Notes under the pieces: generated by a model | The model's input: the letters and a program-made list of their open reading frames with translations, nothing else | What the model was told of the DNA's origin: nothing | Databases searched by the model: none | Translations under genes and position numbers: made by a program | NCBI RefSeq assembly: GCF_949628265.1 | Contig: NC_088786.1 | Location: 1,798,001-1,862,000, forward strand | DNA length: 64,000 nt | Reading direction: 5' to 3' | From: Cloeon dipterum | Lineage: Eukaryota; Arthropoda; Insecta; Ephemeroptera; Baetidae | Part shown: positions 11,601-23,000 of the stretch, piece by piece | How the letters are laid out: the number at the start of each line of letters is the position of its first letter | How positions within the stretch are numbered: position 1 is the first letter of the stretch

Positions 11601-14600
11601 TTTAGAGTGAAACTTAGACTCGCGCATTTAGTTCATGGTCTATCATCAGTCTGCTAACCTTTTAAGTTATTATAAATGTGATAATTACCTTCAAACACAG
11701 ATTTGGTGAGAGGTCGATGCACCCCGCAAAATACATGGGAATTTTTGATCAGCGGATTAGCAGACTTCCTAGGTGCGAAATATCTTCGAAAAGATATTAA
11801 AATTATCTTCATAGATAATACCATCTCATACAACCAACAGGTGGCGTGTGCGGTCATTTTCCGAACGAAATTAACCAGCTGAAAAGTCCCCCCATGTTAA
11901 ATTCCCTATGGTAGCGAGAAGTGTGAGTGAGCGAGAAGTGTGAGTCACCCATACATACAACGGTACAAAATTGAAGCTCCTTCAATCCTGCCCGCATATT
12001 TACAAATTTAGTCACACACAAAAATAATTGAAAAAACAACAATGAAAATGACCATAGTATATACATTTTTAATTGTCTGTGTCGCTAGCAAAGTATGTAT
12101 GTTTCGCTACATAGTAGACCTGTACTCAAGAAACTCATCATTAGAATAAAATTTGTTAGCATAAACAAAAATTTTGAGCTTCTTTTCAAACTCTTCTAAC
12201 TGCGGCTCAGCCCGAATCTGTGGTGGAAGGTTATTATAATAATGTTCAATTCAACAATGTTTTAAGTTTACCTTGATTCAAGAACTGTTATGTTGCTACA
12301 AAAAGAGCTGACAATACATATACTCAAACTTATCGCAAAAGTACAACCAGAGGGCTGAAAAATTATGCAGAACCAGAATGAACTATTTTAATCTTAAATA
12401 ATAATTTCTTTGACATTTTAATTTAATTTTCAGTCTCGGCCGATCGCACATTATTCCGAATGTGCTCATTTCCTGCCTCCTGGAAACACTTTGCTCCTTT
12501 TTAGAGAAAGACAGTGTGAGAGCAAAGATGTTGAATGATGGTATGTTTGGTTGTCAATCTTAATTTTTAGAAACCATGAATTAATTTCATTATTTTCAGC
12601 TATAATCAAACTGTTGAAAGCATCAAAACTGACTGATGACTCTATTACCTCCCATGTAACCAAGGACTATACACAAGATTACAAACACCGTCTCAGAAAG
12701 CTTGTCGATGCTGCGATAAAGCAAATTGAGAATAAAACCAATAATTCAGACACATCAATTGCTTTGGTCAAGCAAAAGTAAGTAGTTAGTAGTATGTAAA
12801 GTAGAATATCATTTGAACTGATCCAAAAAAAATATTAAATGGAAAATCTTAGTTTTTTGCAAATCTATCGAGTTGGTTCGAAAACCATAAGAAGATGAAT
12901 AATTAATATTTTGCATCCTTTTGTTAACCTAAAACTATTATGTCACAGGGTTAACCAAATCTACGAACAGGAGGATGATTCCCCAATTCAGTCTAGATTG
13001 CTCAATGAGTTCACAGACTTTGAATTCTTGGGTTCTGGAGGATTCGCTAAGGTTTATGCAGTGAAAAATGAACTCGATGGCCAAAAATATGCTGTTAAGA
13101 AGAGCGTCTTCAAGTACGACACCCCTCAGTTAAATTGTAGATAAGATTTAATGACTTGCTTTTGTGTTTCAGGAACCACAATGTAGATAAGATGCTGCAG
13201 GAAGTGAAGGTGCTCGCCAAATTGAACAACCCCAACATTGTCAAGTATTACTGCGCGTGGACAGAACCAAAATCTGATATCGTGATTGATGAGCTGCATG
13301 CGGCAGAAAAAAGAAAACGGGAGTGCATAGAAGCGACCTCTAATGATGACACATTGAAGGGAACGATCGAATCAGCGAAAGAAGGCACAGAGACAGAAAG
13401 CTCAACCACAGAGACCGATGAGACTGAAACTGTGAAAAGAGAGACAGAAGAAGAGGACGCAAGCATGGAAATAGTTTTCAGGTAAAGATCAACAAGACTT
13501 TTATGGTAATCTTTCAATGAACTCTCTGCATCCAAAAGCGAGGAAATGAGATGTTCTGGAGCATCATCTCCCGTTTCTCTGATGAATACGGACGATGAAG
13601 AGGACACGTATAAGGGTCCACACTGTAACGCCAGGTAATTATTAGTATGCTTATCTTTTAAAGTCCGTCTTTAATGAATTGACTGAATCCAGCAGAGAGG
13701 ACAGCAGATCTGAATCTGTTATTTTCGCGCCAGCGGAAAAGGAAACTGAAGAGGAGGGTGGTAAAACTGGCAGCAACAATACTGCTGTTGTGGTATGATT
13801 AAATTTGTTTATTATAAAATATGAAATTGGTTGCATTGTTTCAAATTTGTTTACATTTTTTTAAAATTTGCAGCCCGCGAAATCTCAAGCAAATAATGGC
13901 AAACACTTTTTCTTATTCATCCAAATGGAACTTTGCAAAATGACTCTAAGAAAGTGGATAGACACTCGCCATGTGGACATCTACGACGGTTCTGCCGTTA
14001 GTCACCTTTTGTTCAGAGAATCGCTCAACTTCTATTCGCAATTGATTGGCGCCCTTGAATACCTTCATGAAAAGAAAATTGTTCACCACGATATCAAGGT
14101 TTGAGCACAACTGAATTCCATTGAAATGAAATTGATATAATCTTGTCCAGCCGAGCAACATTTTCATCAGTGACCAAGGCATCAAACTGGCTGATTTTGG
14201 TCTCGCGTGCCAGTACGAATCGAGCAAGGTGAACAACCACACTTGCTTTGGCACTCATTCATATGCAGCACCTGAGCAACTTTCAGGCGGCCTGTGCAAT
14301 TTCAAGGTATGAATAGTTTTGCGTCTGTAAAAATTGAGCCCTTCGTTTTCGTTCGATTTAAATGATTTAAGACTCAATATCCTGCTGACGTGCATTCTGC
14401 TTCTAGAACTATTTATTTAGAAGTGCTGGAAATGAAAATCAGTCCAGCTATTTTACTAAGAATCGTTGGAAAAGAATTAAAAAATAGTGCTTTTCACGAT
14501 TCTACGGTGATTGGCTTAACCGATTTTGGTTTTCAGCACGTCCAAAGAAAACATATTAAGTGATGTGGCAGGAAAAAGCCTTAAAAATAGAAAGTATACG

Positions 14601-15378
14601 TTGGCGCCATCTGTTGGCGGCTTCAAACACTAAGGGCTTACGCAACTGGTGAATTGTAATATCAGCCAGTGCCCCAAATTTGGCTGAATTTTTGTAAAAC
14701 GTCTTAATTCTTTATTTACAGAGCGATATATACAGTTCTGGTATTGTGCTTGCGGAGCTTCTGCTGCCTAAAATTAGCACTCGTCATGAAAGAATGGATA
14801 TCATTTTAGCGTTGCGCGACAAAAACCGTGCTCCTGAACTCATTGTGAAGCGCAATCCGGAATGGGTAAGCAACCGCCTATCAGTTGTGGACGATTGAAA
14901 TAATTTGGTGTTCTCTTTCAGGGGCAATTAATTGAGTGGACCACAAATTCGAATCCAAAGAATAGGCCAACGGCAAGACTACTCAACAGTAAGGTTACCA
15001 GTCTCATCACCCAATGGAATCGGAAAACACCGACACCAAATCACGAGAAAGATCTGCCCAGGGTAAATGTAGGATCCCGAAGAGTACAAAGTGCCAATCA
15101 ACCTCAACCTCAGCAACTATTTTCTTTCTGCTGCACCTTGCAAATTGGTACATTTCCAAATAACAATCGCAAGTTTAAATATAATTAAATTCCAATTTTA
15201 GATGAAAGTACAGGAGCTGAGGAGATATCAAGACTGAAGACTGAGATTGAGAGACTGCAAAGAAGGAACAGTGAACTTGAGGAGCTGGTACGTTATCCAG
15301 TTGTACTTAATTGGCAGAAATTAATTTGAATATATTCAGGTCCACAACAATGATGACAAGACACCGCCATCCAACTGA
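5635..15378 (+). CDS. EIF2AK1: HRI-type eIF2alpha kinase (EIF2AK1-like), 659 aa
   Basis: Thirteen exons: 5635-5783, 12434-12540, 12600-12777, 12949-13113, 13173-13481, 13539-13634, 13693-13792, 13874-14098, 14151-14306, 14722-14865, 14922-15147, 15202-15287, 15340-15378; all phases agree. The first ATG after an upstream TTG is used (5635; 5638 is possible). Domains: acidic N-terminus, helical N-terminal region, then a kinase with glycine loop LGSGGFAKV (about residue 172) and lysine YAVKK (K195). An acidic Ser/Thr-rich insert of about 140 residues sits between the N- and C-lobes, as in eIF2alpha kinases. The C-lobe has LFIQMELCKMTLRKWI, catalytic loop HHDIKPSNIF (439-448), DFG (458) and APEQL. 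A coiled coil (EISRLKTEIERLQRRNSELEEL) ends the protein, as in HRI. The kinase phosphorylates eIF2alpha to slow translation under stress. GCN2 and PERK are excluded by the absence of RWD/HisRS or signal/membrane parts. The exon 4 donor (AA|GTACGA) and the 6.6 kb first intron are the least certain points. No Cys-Pro heme motif was noticed. Confidence 0.85.
5928..6170 (+). repeat. Clustered CTCACACTTCTCGC-like words, left side of intron
   Basis: At least four close variants of ACTCACACTTCTCGCYCA occur near 5930, 6108, 6126 and 6149. The inverse form recurs near 11522 and twice at 11913-11946, so the pair of clusters brackets the two palindromes in opposite orientation. Whether these are subterminal repeats of one mobile element is inference. 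Confidence 0.6.
6885..8795. repeat. Palindrome 1: inverted repeat, arms about 950 bp, no spacer
   Basis: The left arm 6885-7859 pairs with the right arm 7860-8795. Matching positions sum to 15719 (for example 7631 with 8088, 7409 with 8310, 7141 with 8578), so there are no indels between 7141 and 8578. Positions about 7141-7715 and 8004-8578 are nearly identical. The inner 140 bp and the outer flank are diverged, and the left arm carries a roughly 42-bp excess near 6930-6980. The same 60-codon open frame appears once on each strand, which is a consequence of the inversion and not evidence of a gene. Confidence 0.95.
9080..10915. repeat. Palindrome 2: inverted repeat, arms about 920 bp
   Basis: The left arm 9080-10003 pairs with 10004-10915. 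Matching positions sum to 20006 (9811 with 10195, 9581 with 10425), shifting to about 19990 near the outer ends. The block around GTTAGACTCGTCATGACGTC at 9581-9600 is exactly mirrored at 10406-10425. Arms are somewhat less alike than in palindrome 1. No transposase frame seen. Only about 285 bp separates the two palindromes. Confidence 0.95.
11515..11950 (-). repeat. Clustered TCTCGC-like words, right side of intron
   Basis: GTGGGCGAGATGTGTG at about 11523 and two tandem GCGAGAAGTGTGAGT copies at about 11914-11946 are inverse versions of the words at 5928-6170. They lie just inside the dispersed fragment at 11955-12066. Confidence 0.55.
11955..12066 (-). repeat. Dispersed repeat fragment shared with 59933-60050
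   Basis: Read on the minus strand, this stretch matches 59933-60050 of the plus strand closely over about 110 bp, including AAATTTGTAAATATGCGGGC and AGGATTGAAGGAGCTTCA. It lies at the right edge of the large kinase intron. Confidence 0.8.
14575..14655 (-). repeat. Short repeat with CTCF-like motif (copy in kinase intron 9)
   Basis: On the minus strand, 14601-14620 reads CCGCCAACAGATGGCGCCAA. The flanking GTATACG and TTACGCAACTGG-type words recur around 29125-29200 in inverted orientation, so this is a dispersed element. The core fits the CCANNAGRKGGCGCC pattern known for CTCF sites in animals including insects; binding itself is inferred. Confidence 0.7.
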
Positions 15379-15545
15379 TATAAGTGTTTCCTCGACAAGC
15401 CAAGCGTCAGCAACTGTCTAGCCTTGTAGAAAAAAGTGCCATCAGCTTATGAGCAATAGTAAATTTACAGCGCATCCAATCAAATCATTTGTTTTATTTT
15501 TAGATAGTTGCAGTCCGGTTAAGGGTTTAACGAAATTAATGCTTG

Positions 15546-15551
15546 AATAAA
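15546..15551 (+). terminator. Polyadenylation signal of the eIF2alpha kinase
   Basis: AATAAA 168 bases after the kinase stop. It leaves under 110 bases to the stop codon of the convergent PAXBP1 gene. Confidence 0.6.
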
Positions 15552-15655
15552 ATTGCTAGAGTAAAATCTAACAAAAATGTGGCAAGCAGATGCAATACTT
15601 CCTAAATAATTGATTTGAATAGAAAATAGAGGTTTTAGTTTTTATGTAAAAAAAT

Positions 15656-18600
15656 TTATTCCAAGTAAATTTTGCCAAGTTCATCTGCAGTGCTCTTGGC
15701 TCCTAGAGATTTAAGTATGACCAGCGCCTCCATCATGGCATCCCTAGTGACATGAAATTTAGACTTAAATGTGCAAAGTAAATCTTTAAATTCACCTTCC
15801 ACCAGGCGTTGTCACGTCAATTGCCTTCACAATGTTTGTGACTTGAGTAGAAAACATCTGCAGCTGAACAAACTGTGGTTCTCTGGTCAACCACGACCTG
15901 GGCATCGCAGCCAGCAACTAAACAAATAATCAGTCACCAATTAAAGACTAGAAATAATAGGAAAAAAGCGTACGTGTCTACTCTTCTCAAGAGCGTCCAT
16001 GGGTTCGCACGTCCTGAGGGCGGCTAGAAGGTATCTTCCGAGCAAGGCGCCCATGCAAATATCCTGCAGGTTTGAATCTCCTATGACGCCTCGCCACGCA
16101 AGCACATTCTTGAGCAGCTTGTATGCCGCCCAAAACTGTCTCTGGGGGAAGTGTCCATTGCCTGGAGTGGTCTTTGACGGGTTAATTGGAATGAAGACGT
16201 CATTGTCGATGGCCTCTTTCATCTTCTTGACAACCTCTGGCAGAACTGATTTGGAAATCCGACCTCTTGTTGCCAGTTTTGGATATTCTGTCAGGATTTT
16301 TCTCAGAGTCAAGGTCAGCCTTTGGGTTTGAGACGAGGAGCATGGATCCCATGCGTCTTTTATGATTCCTGAAATCGTGCCAAACGTGTTGTATGATGTT
16401 GAAAATTGTAAAAGTATCCTTCCATACTTGCTAGACGCGGCAAGACTGCTGTTTCTATCACGAGCGGAATTAAGTTGAAATCAGGATCACTTTTTAAGCT
16501 TTCCAAGTTTTCTGTGAAAGCTCTGACGCTGTAAGCAACCATTGCTTGAAACCAGGACGTTCTTTCAAAGTCGACAGTGTTTTCCTGAAAAAAGGCAGAC
16601 ATTTAGAGAAATTATTAAGCAAAAATTCGAATTTTTACCTCTAAAGGATTCCACGTAAGCATTGTTAGCCGAACCAGCGGAGAAAATATTTTAGGCAGAC
16701 TCAAATTTACATATGCCTCTTTGTACGAGTCAAAATCGTAGGTTTTCCACTCCTCAAAATGCTTCATGATTAAGTCAAGGTGATGGAACTCTTCCTCAAC
16801 ATCCTCAAACACATTTTCGGCCTCATTTTTCACTTGTTCTGGTCACACACAATTTATTAGTTTGTTATTAATTTATAAAAATAGGCATCTCACCGATTTC
16901 CTTTTTGTAAGCAAGTAAATCATCAGACGGCTGCTCATCGTCAGACGACAATCCTTCATAGTGGCGCACCAAATTAATAGAGTTGATCGTGTCTGTGGCA
17001 GGTTTCGCTGCTTCTCGCACTTTGCGCCTTCGAAGTCTGCGACCTTCTCTTTCAGCGGCCCTCGTAACACGATTCTCGTCTTGCTCAATGATCACCGACC
17101 CTACAAAACTCGTAAATTTTCATCTATTAATTAGACAAATTCAGACGGCCACTCACTGGTCTTGGCGGCTTCTTCTGTCGCTTGGTCCATTACATCTTGT
17201 CTCCTGCGCTGGACAAGGAAGCTCGACTTCCTCTTGAGCACATTGGCAAACCTCTGCTCCAGCTGGTCTACGATTGGCATCTGAAAATGGATACATCATT
17301 GATGCTGCGTCCTGCGAAACAGGTTTTATGGCGAGAGAGAAAGAGAGAGAGAGAGAGAAAAAAGGGAAGCAGCTGAAATAGAATTAAATAGATAATAATT
17401 GCAACGATAGCGAAAAGAGCACCGGCCCCGTGCCAATTTCACAGTGCGTTCCACAATATTGAGTGAATCGTTTTGAGACAATTGCGTCAATACTGTGCAT
17501 TCCGAAAACAAGGCACTTTGCGAGGACCCCCAGCTAATTAACAACAAGTGTAAAATGAGACCCACCTTCTCGTCAAAGCATTCTACCAAGTCTGTGACAT
17601 ACCCACGCAAATTTTGGTAGAACTGATAGCGGTGTGAGCGCTCAGGCCCGCCGAGGTGCATTTGCTCCGTGTTTCTGACCATGTCGTCCATCTCGAGCAA
17701 CAGGTTTCCTCGCTCAGCATTGTGCCGTCGCTGCGTTTCTTTCAGCGAGGACAACCTGTTAACGGGAAGAATTCAATGCTTAATGTCAACAAAGGGTCAA
17801 GTTGGTGGAGATTTTAGTGGACCAATTCCTGCTTTAACCGATGTCACTAAGCGTAACACACTCATGCAATTTTTTAAAATGTATGTGCTCGACATCCAAA
17901 CATTTATATTTGGGAATGATCACTGATGGATTGAGCCGAAACGCGACTCAGTGAGATAAATTGTTGAGACAACAACTGCATTGTGGAGTTGTCGGAAGTA
18001 ATTAACGCTGCAGCCTGGGCCATAGTCAAAAGCGCTTCTTTATCAGACCTGTCGCGGAGAAGACGACACAATTCTTCCGGTGTGTGAGCTTCAGCTTTGG
18101 CTTGCATTTGCGCCAAAACTTGTTCGGCAGCTGGCGTTTCGTTCAGGGACAGCGTTGGCGTGTGTTGCTGCTGCTGCTGCTGAATCTGCTGCTGGAAAAT
18201 GCCTTGTTGGTGGATTGCCTCTTGATGAGCAGCTGCCAACTGTGAACAATGCCATCAGTGAAAATAAAAATCAGTCTCGAGTTCTTACCTGAGCTCCTGA
18301 AACTGCTTTTCGGATTTGCTGAGCTTCCCAGTTTTCAACTTCGTCGTCATCCAAGTCACTGTGTTGCTCGCTAGGCTCTGAACATGATCAAATAATGGTG
18401 AATGATACGAAATGTAACGATTTTTCGAGACTACCTTGCTCTTGTGCTGCCAAGAAAACTTCTCGCCTTCGCTCTTGGTCCCTGGCAGTTGTGTCCACTG
18501 TGAAATCAATCCTTTTGCTCTCCCCTCTGGAAACTTCGCCGTGTTCATCGTCACTGGCATCGTGATCCTCCTCATCCTCCCTGATCAGTCTGGAGTTTGC

Positions 18601-19529
18601 ACCATCGCTAGACATTCGAAAAGAAATTTAATTCGCGTTGATGCACTTTCATAAGTTACTGACGATTTTTTCTCGTCCAACGGGATAATATCTCCTAGCT
18701 CTCTTGCTTTCTGTCTTGACTTTCGGGCAGCATGGATCATGGCTGCGTCAGGAATACAGCCTCCTAAACACACAAATTTCATAGACAACTTAAACATATG
18801 CAACGCTAGTAAACTATACTTTGAAGCGCGTCATGCAACTGCTTTGGTTTGCTGAATTTAATGCAGCTCGAGTCCTCCGCTTCCTCCTCTTCACTTTCAG
18901 ACCTTTCCACGGCAAACTCGGCTTCCCGTCCGCTTAGGATAATAGGCTTTTCTTTCTTGAGAGGAATTTGCTTAATGACAGGAAGATCTTCATCTGGGGT
19001 TTTAGGTTCTTCTTTTACTTTCACAGAGCTAGTGCCGTTAGAATTGAGCTTTTCTTTCTCTTTTCTCTTCTTTCTCTCTTTGTCCATTTGCCTTTGCAAC
19101 TTTCGACTTTGAGATGACTTACGAACTTGAAAAACTTCTCCTTCATCTGAAAGCAAAAACGTCAATGATGTAGTTGATAATTTTTCAGGAACTAGACTGA
19201 GAAGCCTTTTACCATCATGCAAATCCTCATCAAAACTAAGTAGGGTGGTGGTTTTCTGTGTTTTCGATTTGTCTTCGTCGTCTTTCTTCTTTTTCTTTTC
19301 TTTTTTCACAATTGATACGTCAACCACGTCGACCTCCATAGGCTCATCTATTTCTCTATCATCCTGCAAAATTAAGATGCATTTCAGTCTGTGATGCGCA
19401 CTGAGCAATTTAATGTAAATACTCCTCGTTTTTTGTTGTGATATTTTTTAAAGCGAGATAAACATTCTCAAATCTTTTACTTACTTCAACTCTCTGGCGG
19501 AGATTTTTCTTTTGGGGCTTCTTGAACAT
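15656..19529 (-). CDS. PAXBP1: PAXBP1 / GCFC-type protein, 852 aa
   Basis: Fifteen exons on the minus strand: 19529-19485, 19363-19213, 19146-18820, 18763-18664, 18607-18435, 18377-18289, 18239-18049, 17755-17566, 17280-17157, 17100-16894, 16838-16639, 16584-16428, 16368-15974, 15917-15796, 15743-15656; phases all agree. It starts MFKKPQKKNLRQRVE. A lysine/acidic disordered region follows, then GCIPDAAMIHAARKSRQKARELGD and a WEAQQIRK segment. Next come a Gln-rich stretch (exon 7), the helical FYQNLRGYVTDLVECFDEK segment, a basic EREGRRLRRRK run, EGLSSDDE, and the GCF domain (FEDVEEEF, LPKIFSPLVRLTMLTWNPLE, FPQRQFWAAYKLLKN). These are the ordered landmarks of PAXBP1/GCFC1, a nuclear protein linked to chromatin and spliceosome function. 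TFIP11 also shares the GCF fold but has a G-patch, absent here. Two donors are weak (GTCAGT after exon 4, GTCTGA after exon 7) but needed for frame. Confidence 0.88.
17334..17360. repeat. GA-rich simple repeat in PAXBP1 intron 8
   Basis: GAGAGAGAAAGAGAGAGAGAGAG-like tract within the 285-bp intron between exons 8 and 9, the longest of this gene apart from the intron before exon 8. Confidence 0.8.
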
Positions 19530-20028
19530 TTTGCTGATTTGATCGTCGATCGTCAATAAAATTACTCAACAATTGATGGTGTGCTACGAGTGGCACCGTT
19601 TCGGGCTCACTCATGCAGTGTATGTTTTACAAAAACAGATTTAACTCTAGCCAAACAGAAAACAGACTTTCCTATAAAGCTGAGGCGAAGCCATCTTTGT
19701 TTGGGATGCACTTCTCGCAAAGAACACACACACACACACACACACACACGTACCAACCACAACGGCACAACCAATGATCGCGTAGTAGCGTAAGCATACT
19801 ACTCAATGATCATACCACGCCCCTTTACGTGCCGTGCTGATACCTCCTGCTGATTTTAGCATGAAAACAATCACAATCTCGAAAACAAACATTTAAGAAT
19901 TTAACACAACTGGCGTCTTTCGCAAACTAGCATAATTTATTTTTCGTCTTCAAGATTTTATCCCTTTGTTGATCTTAGCTATTTTTAATTAATGGTTTGG
20001 TTTGAGGGTTTGAGATTCTTTATTGATA
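19530..20028. promoter_or_regulatory. Divergent promoter region, PAXBP1 / PAN2
   Basis: Only 499 bp separate the start codons of two genes transcribed away from each other, so both promoters must lie here. It contains a (CA)n run at 19724-19749. No TATA box was recognised, which is usual for housekeeping genes. Confidence 0.6.
19724..19749. repeat. (CA)n microsatellite
   Basis: About 13 AC units in the PAXBP1/PAN2 divergent intergenic region. Confidence 0.95.
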
Positions 20029-23000
20029 ATGGACTTTACTGTGCCGCCGTTTAAAGCGACTGTACCAGGCCAGTCTGAACTCTTAAGTATGTAGACTATG
20101 ATATAGCTGGATCTCCCCTGGATGGTTTATGTAATTATTTCAACATTTTCGCAGTGTATGGGGATGACGCTGGGAATTTTGAAGAAGGCGAATATCCTCT
20201 GACAGCTGAAAATTATGAAGAAGCTTACAACGATGCCGAGTTCCAAGAAATTCACACATTTTTGGCCGATGGAGGTGACAGATTTGGTGTATCAGCCGTC
20301 GCCTTTGATCTTCAAGAACAACTCTTGTGGATGGGAAATCAAGGGGTTTGCAATATTTTTTATGATCTCTTCTCTTATTCCTGAAAATTTGTTCAACAGG
20401 GACATGTTACTTCTTACTACGGCCCTGGAATGCAGAAGTACACGTCATTTCAAGTGCACTCGAACCAGGACGTCCGACAAATATCAACATTTGAAGAGGG
20501 TGTTCTAGCCCTCACTCAAAGCACGCTGCGGTGCCAGCAAAGAAGAGGGATTCCAGTATTTACTCACAGGCAAGTTGATGGCATTAGGAATGAGAGCTAG
20601 GTCTCGAATTAAAAATCTCTTGCTAGCTCCGACAACATGATGGAAATGCAGTGCATGCTTCAAATGGCACCATCCACGATGGTCATGGGAGGCCATCAAA
20701 GCAAGTTGATCCTGTTTGACATAACTCGAGCTGCCGAGACCGGAGTGGTATGAAATCTCTCACAAAAAACCTTCTGGAGCAACACCAGATCTGCTCTTCT
20801 AGGTGGGTGTTGGTGAGAATGGCTGCGCAATTATCCGGAGGCACGGACGCTACTTATGCACAGGAAACCCTTTGGGCGTCGTGGAACTGAGAGACCCCAG
20901 GTCGTTGCACCTCGAGCACAGCCTCGAGGCCCACACTGGAAGCCTGTCTGATTTTGACGTGCACGAAAACCTGCTCGTCACCTGCGGCTTCTCAGCGAGG
21001 TCTGATGGAATGGCGGTCGATCGCTTGTTGATGGTCTACGACCTGCGCATGATGAGAGCCATCTCGCCAATGCAAGTTTTAGTCGACCCTTTGCTGCTCC
21101 GATTTCTGCCGACCTTTTCATCCAGACTTGCGGTCGTGTCTGCAGTGGGGCAATTCCAGCTGATAGACACTGTGGCCCTTGATGAGCCAGATATCTGTCT
21201 GTACCACACCAATTCTGTCGGCGCCATGTGTTTGACCTTCGACGTCTCGTCCAACTGCCAATGCATGGCTTTTGGCGACAATGATGGCACTATTCACGTT
21301 TTTTCGTCTCAGCCAGAGGCCATTTTTAACAACTTCTCGAGCAACACCACATTTGCTGACGCCGTGGAAACTCTGCCTGCCTTTGGCATCAATGACGCGA
21401 TTACGCCTCTGTCTTCCATTCCAATGCCGTATTGTCAGGGTCGCCTCGCCTCAGACTGGCCAGAAAAACTCCTAAGGAAGGTGTACAGGTGCTTTTTGAC
21501 GGGCTTTGATCCTTGTTCTGTTACTCTCTGATTTTTTCTTTGAAGGCCCACCCCTCCAATCGATCCATTCACGCTAAAGAACCTAAAAATGGTTGGAAAT
21601 ATTGGCTACGCACCAAATCCTGGCGTCTTTAGAAGAAATCAGGTTCGTCTCTAATATTAAATAAGAGATTAAAATTCTCCAACGTGTCATTTTCAGTTCT
21701 AGCTAAAGAAAGAGGTCTTTCAATGTTTTTTTTTATCGTCAAGTAGCGTTTTAATCAGCATTTTTGTGATTTTAGGTAGCGTACAAGCCTTGGAAGAGCG
21801 GTCCCAAGGGCATGAAGAAAATGTACGGGTCAGATGCGTCGAATAGCAAGGATGATGGCTCGTTTGTTGCCATACCCAAAAAGTACAGGAAAATCGAGGT
21901 GAAATACTCCAAAATGGGCGTGGACGACTTTGATTTTGATTACTACAACAAGACTGGATTTTCGGGTCTTGAAGCGATGCTCCCAAATTCTTACTGCAAC
22001 GCAATGCTTCAGGTAAACACGTCAATTACTCAAAAACTATCAATCCCAGCCGCGAGATTTTAGGCAGCTGGCCGAATTTTGTGCCTGGCAACGGCGGCTG
22101 CCATATTTTAAGCGTCAAGTTTGATAGTGCCTGCTGATGACATTTTTTCTCCTGCGTGTTTTAATTTTTTACCCTTTTTACCTTGCGGTATTTCGATGTT
22201 TTACAATTTCAATCTCTTTTGCAGCTGCTGTACTACACAGACACAGTGCGTGCCGCACTTGAATCTCATCTGTGCCAGCGTGAGTTCTGTTTGGCCTGCG
22301 AACTCGGTTTCCTCTACTTCATGGTGGATCGCTCACAAGGATTCCCGTGCCAAGCCAGCAACTTTCTGAGGGCTTTCAGAACCATTCCTGAGGCGTCTGC
22401 GCTCGGTCTTATTCTCTCCGATGAAAATAATTCCAAAATGAATGCTAATCTTCCGCTTCTGATCCAAGTAATTTCGTTCTAAGGCAGTGGCTCACTGGTA
22501 CAATTAATTTTATTTCAGAATTTCAATCGATTCATCCTGCATCAAATCCATTTTGAGATTTTAGACGCTAAAAAGTGTGAAAACTACTTGGAGTCGGCCA
22601 GAGCTGAATTTCAAGGCCCGATAACGGCCCCTTTTGTGTACCAGGAAAAGGATTTTCCAAGCATCATGGGATCTGGGGTGCGCAACAGCAGAAACTACAA
22701 GGAGGAAACCATCGAAGGTTTTGCAGACCAACAAATCAAAAAGCTGAATTAATTACTTTCCAAATTCCAGCTGCTGAAATTCCACAAGAGAGTCAAGAAA
22801 GCAGACCAGTGTCTCCTGTCGCAGAGAACGAGTTGTCAAACATTTTTAGCACTCGACAGACGAGCCAGCACAAGTGCATCAAGTGCGGCAGGGAAGGGTC
22901 CAAGGAGACGACTCAGCTGTTGTGGAACCTCACGTATCCAGACATGAGTGAAGGTTTCTTTGCTGGCGTGCTCATTTAATCCAATTTTAAGTTGGATTTT

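Larger units (their letters stand above)
5784..12433 (+). other. First intron of the eIF2alpha kinase (6.6 kb)
   Basis: Phase 2 donor AG|GTATAA and acceptor TTTTCAG join exon 1 to exon 2 in frame. All other introns of this gene are 48-415 bp, so this one is exceptional. It contains two long palindromes (6885-8795 and 9080-10915), clusters of a CTCACACTTCTCGC-like word near both ends, and a dispersed-repeat fragment at 11955-12066. I found no convincing exon inside it. Confidence 0.7.
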
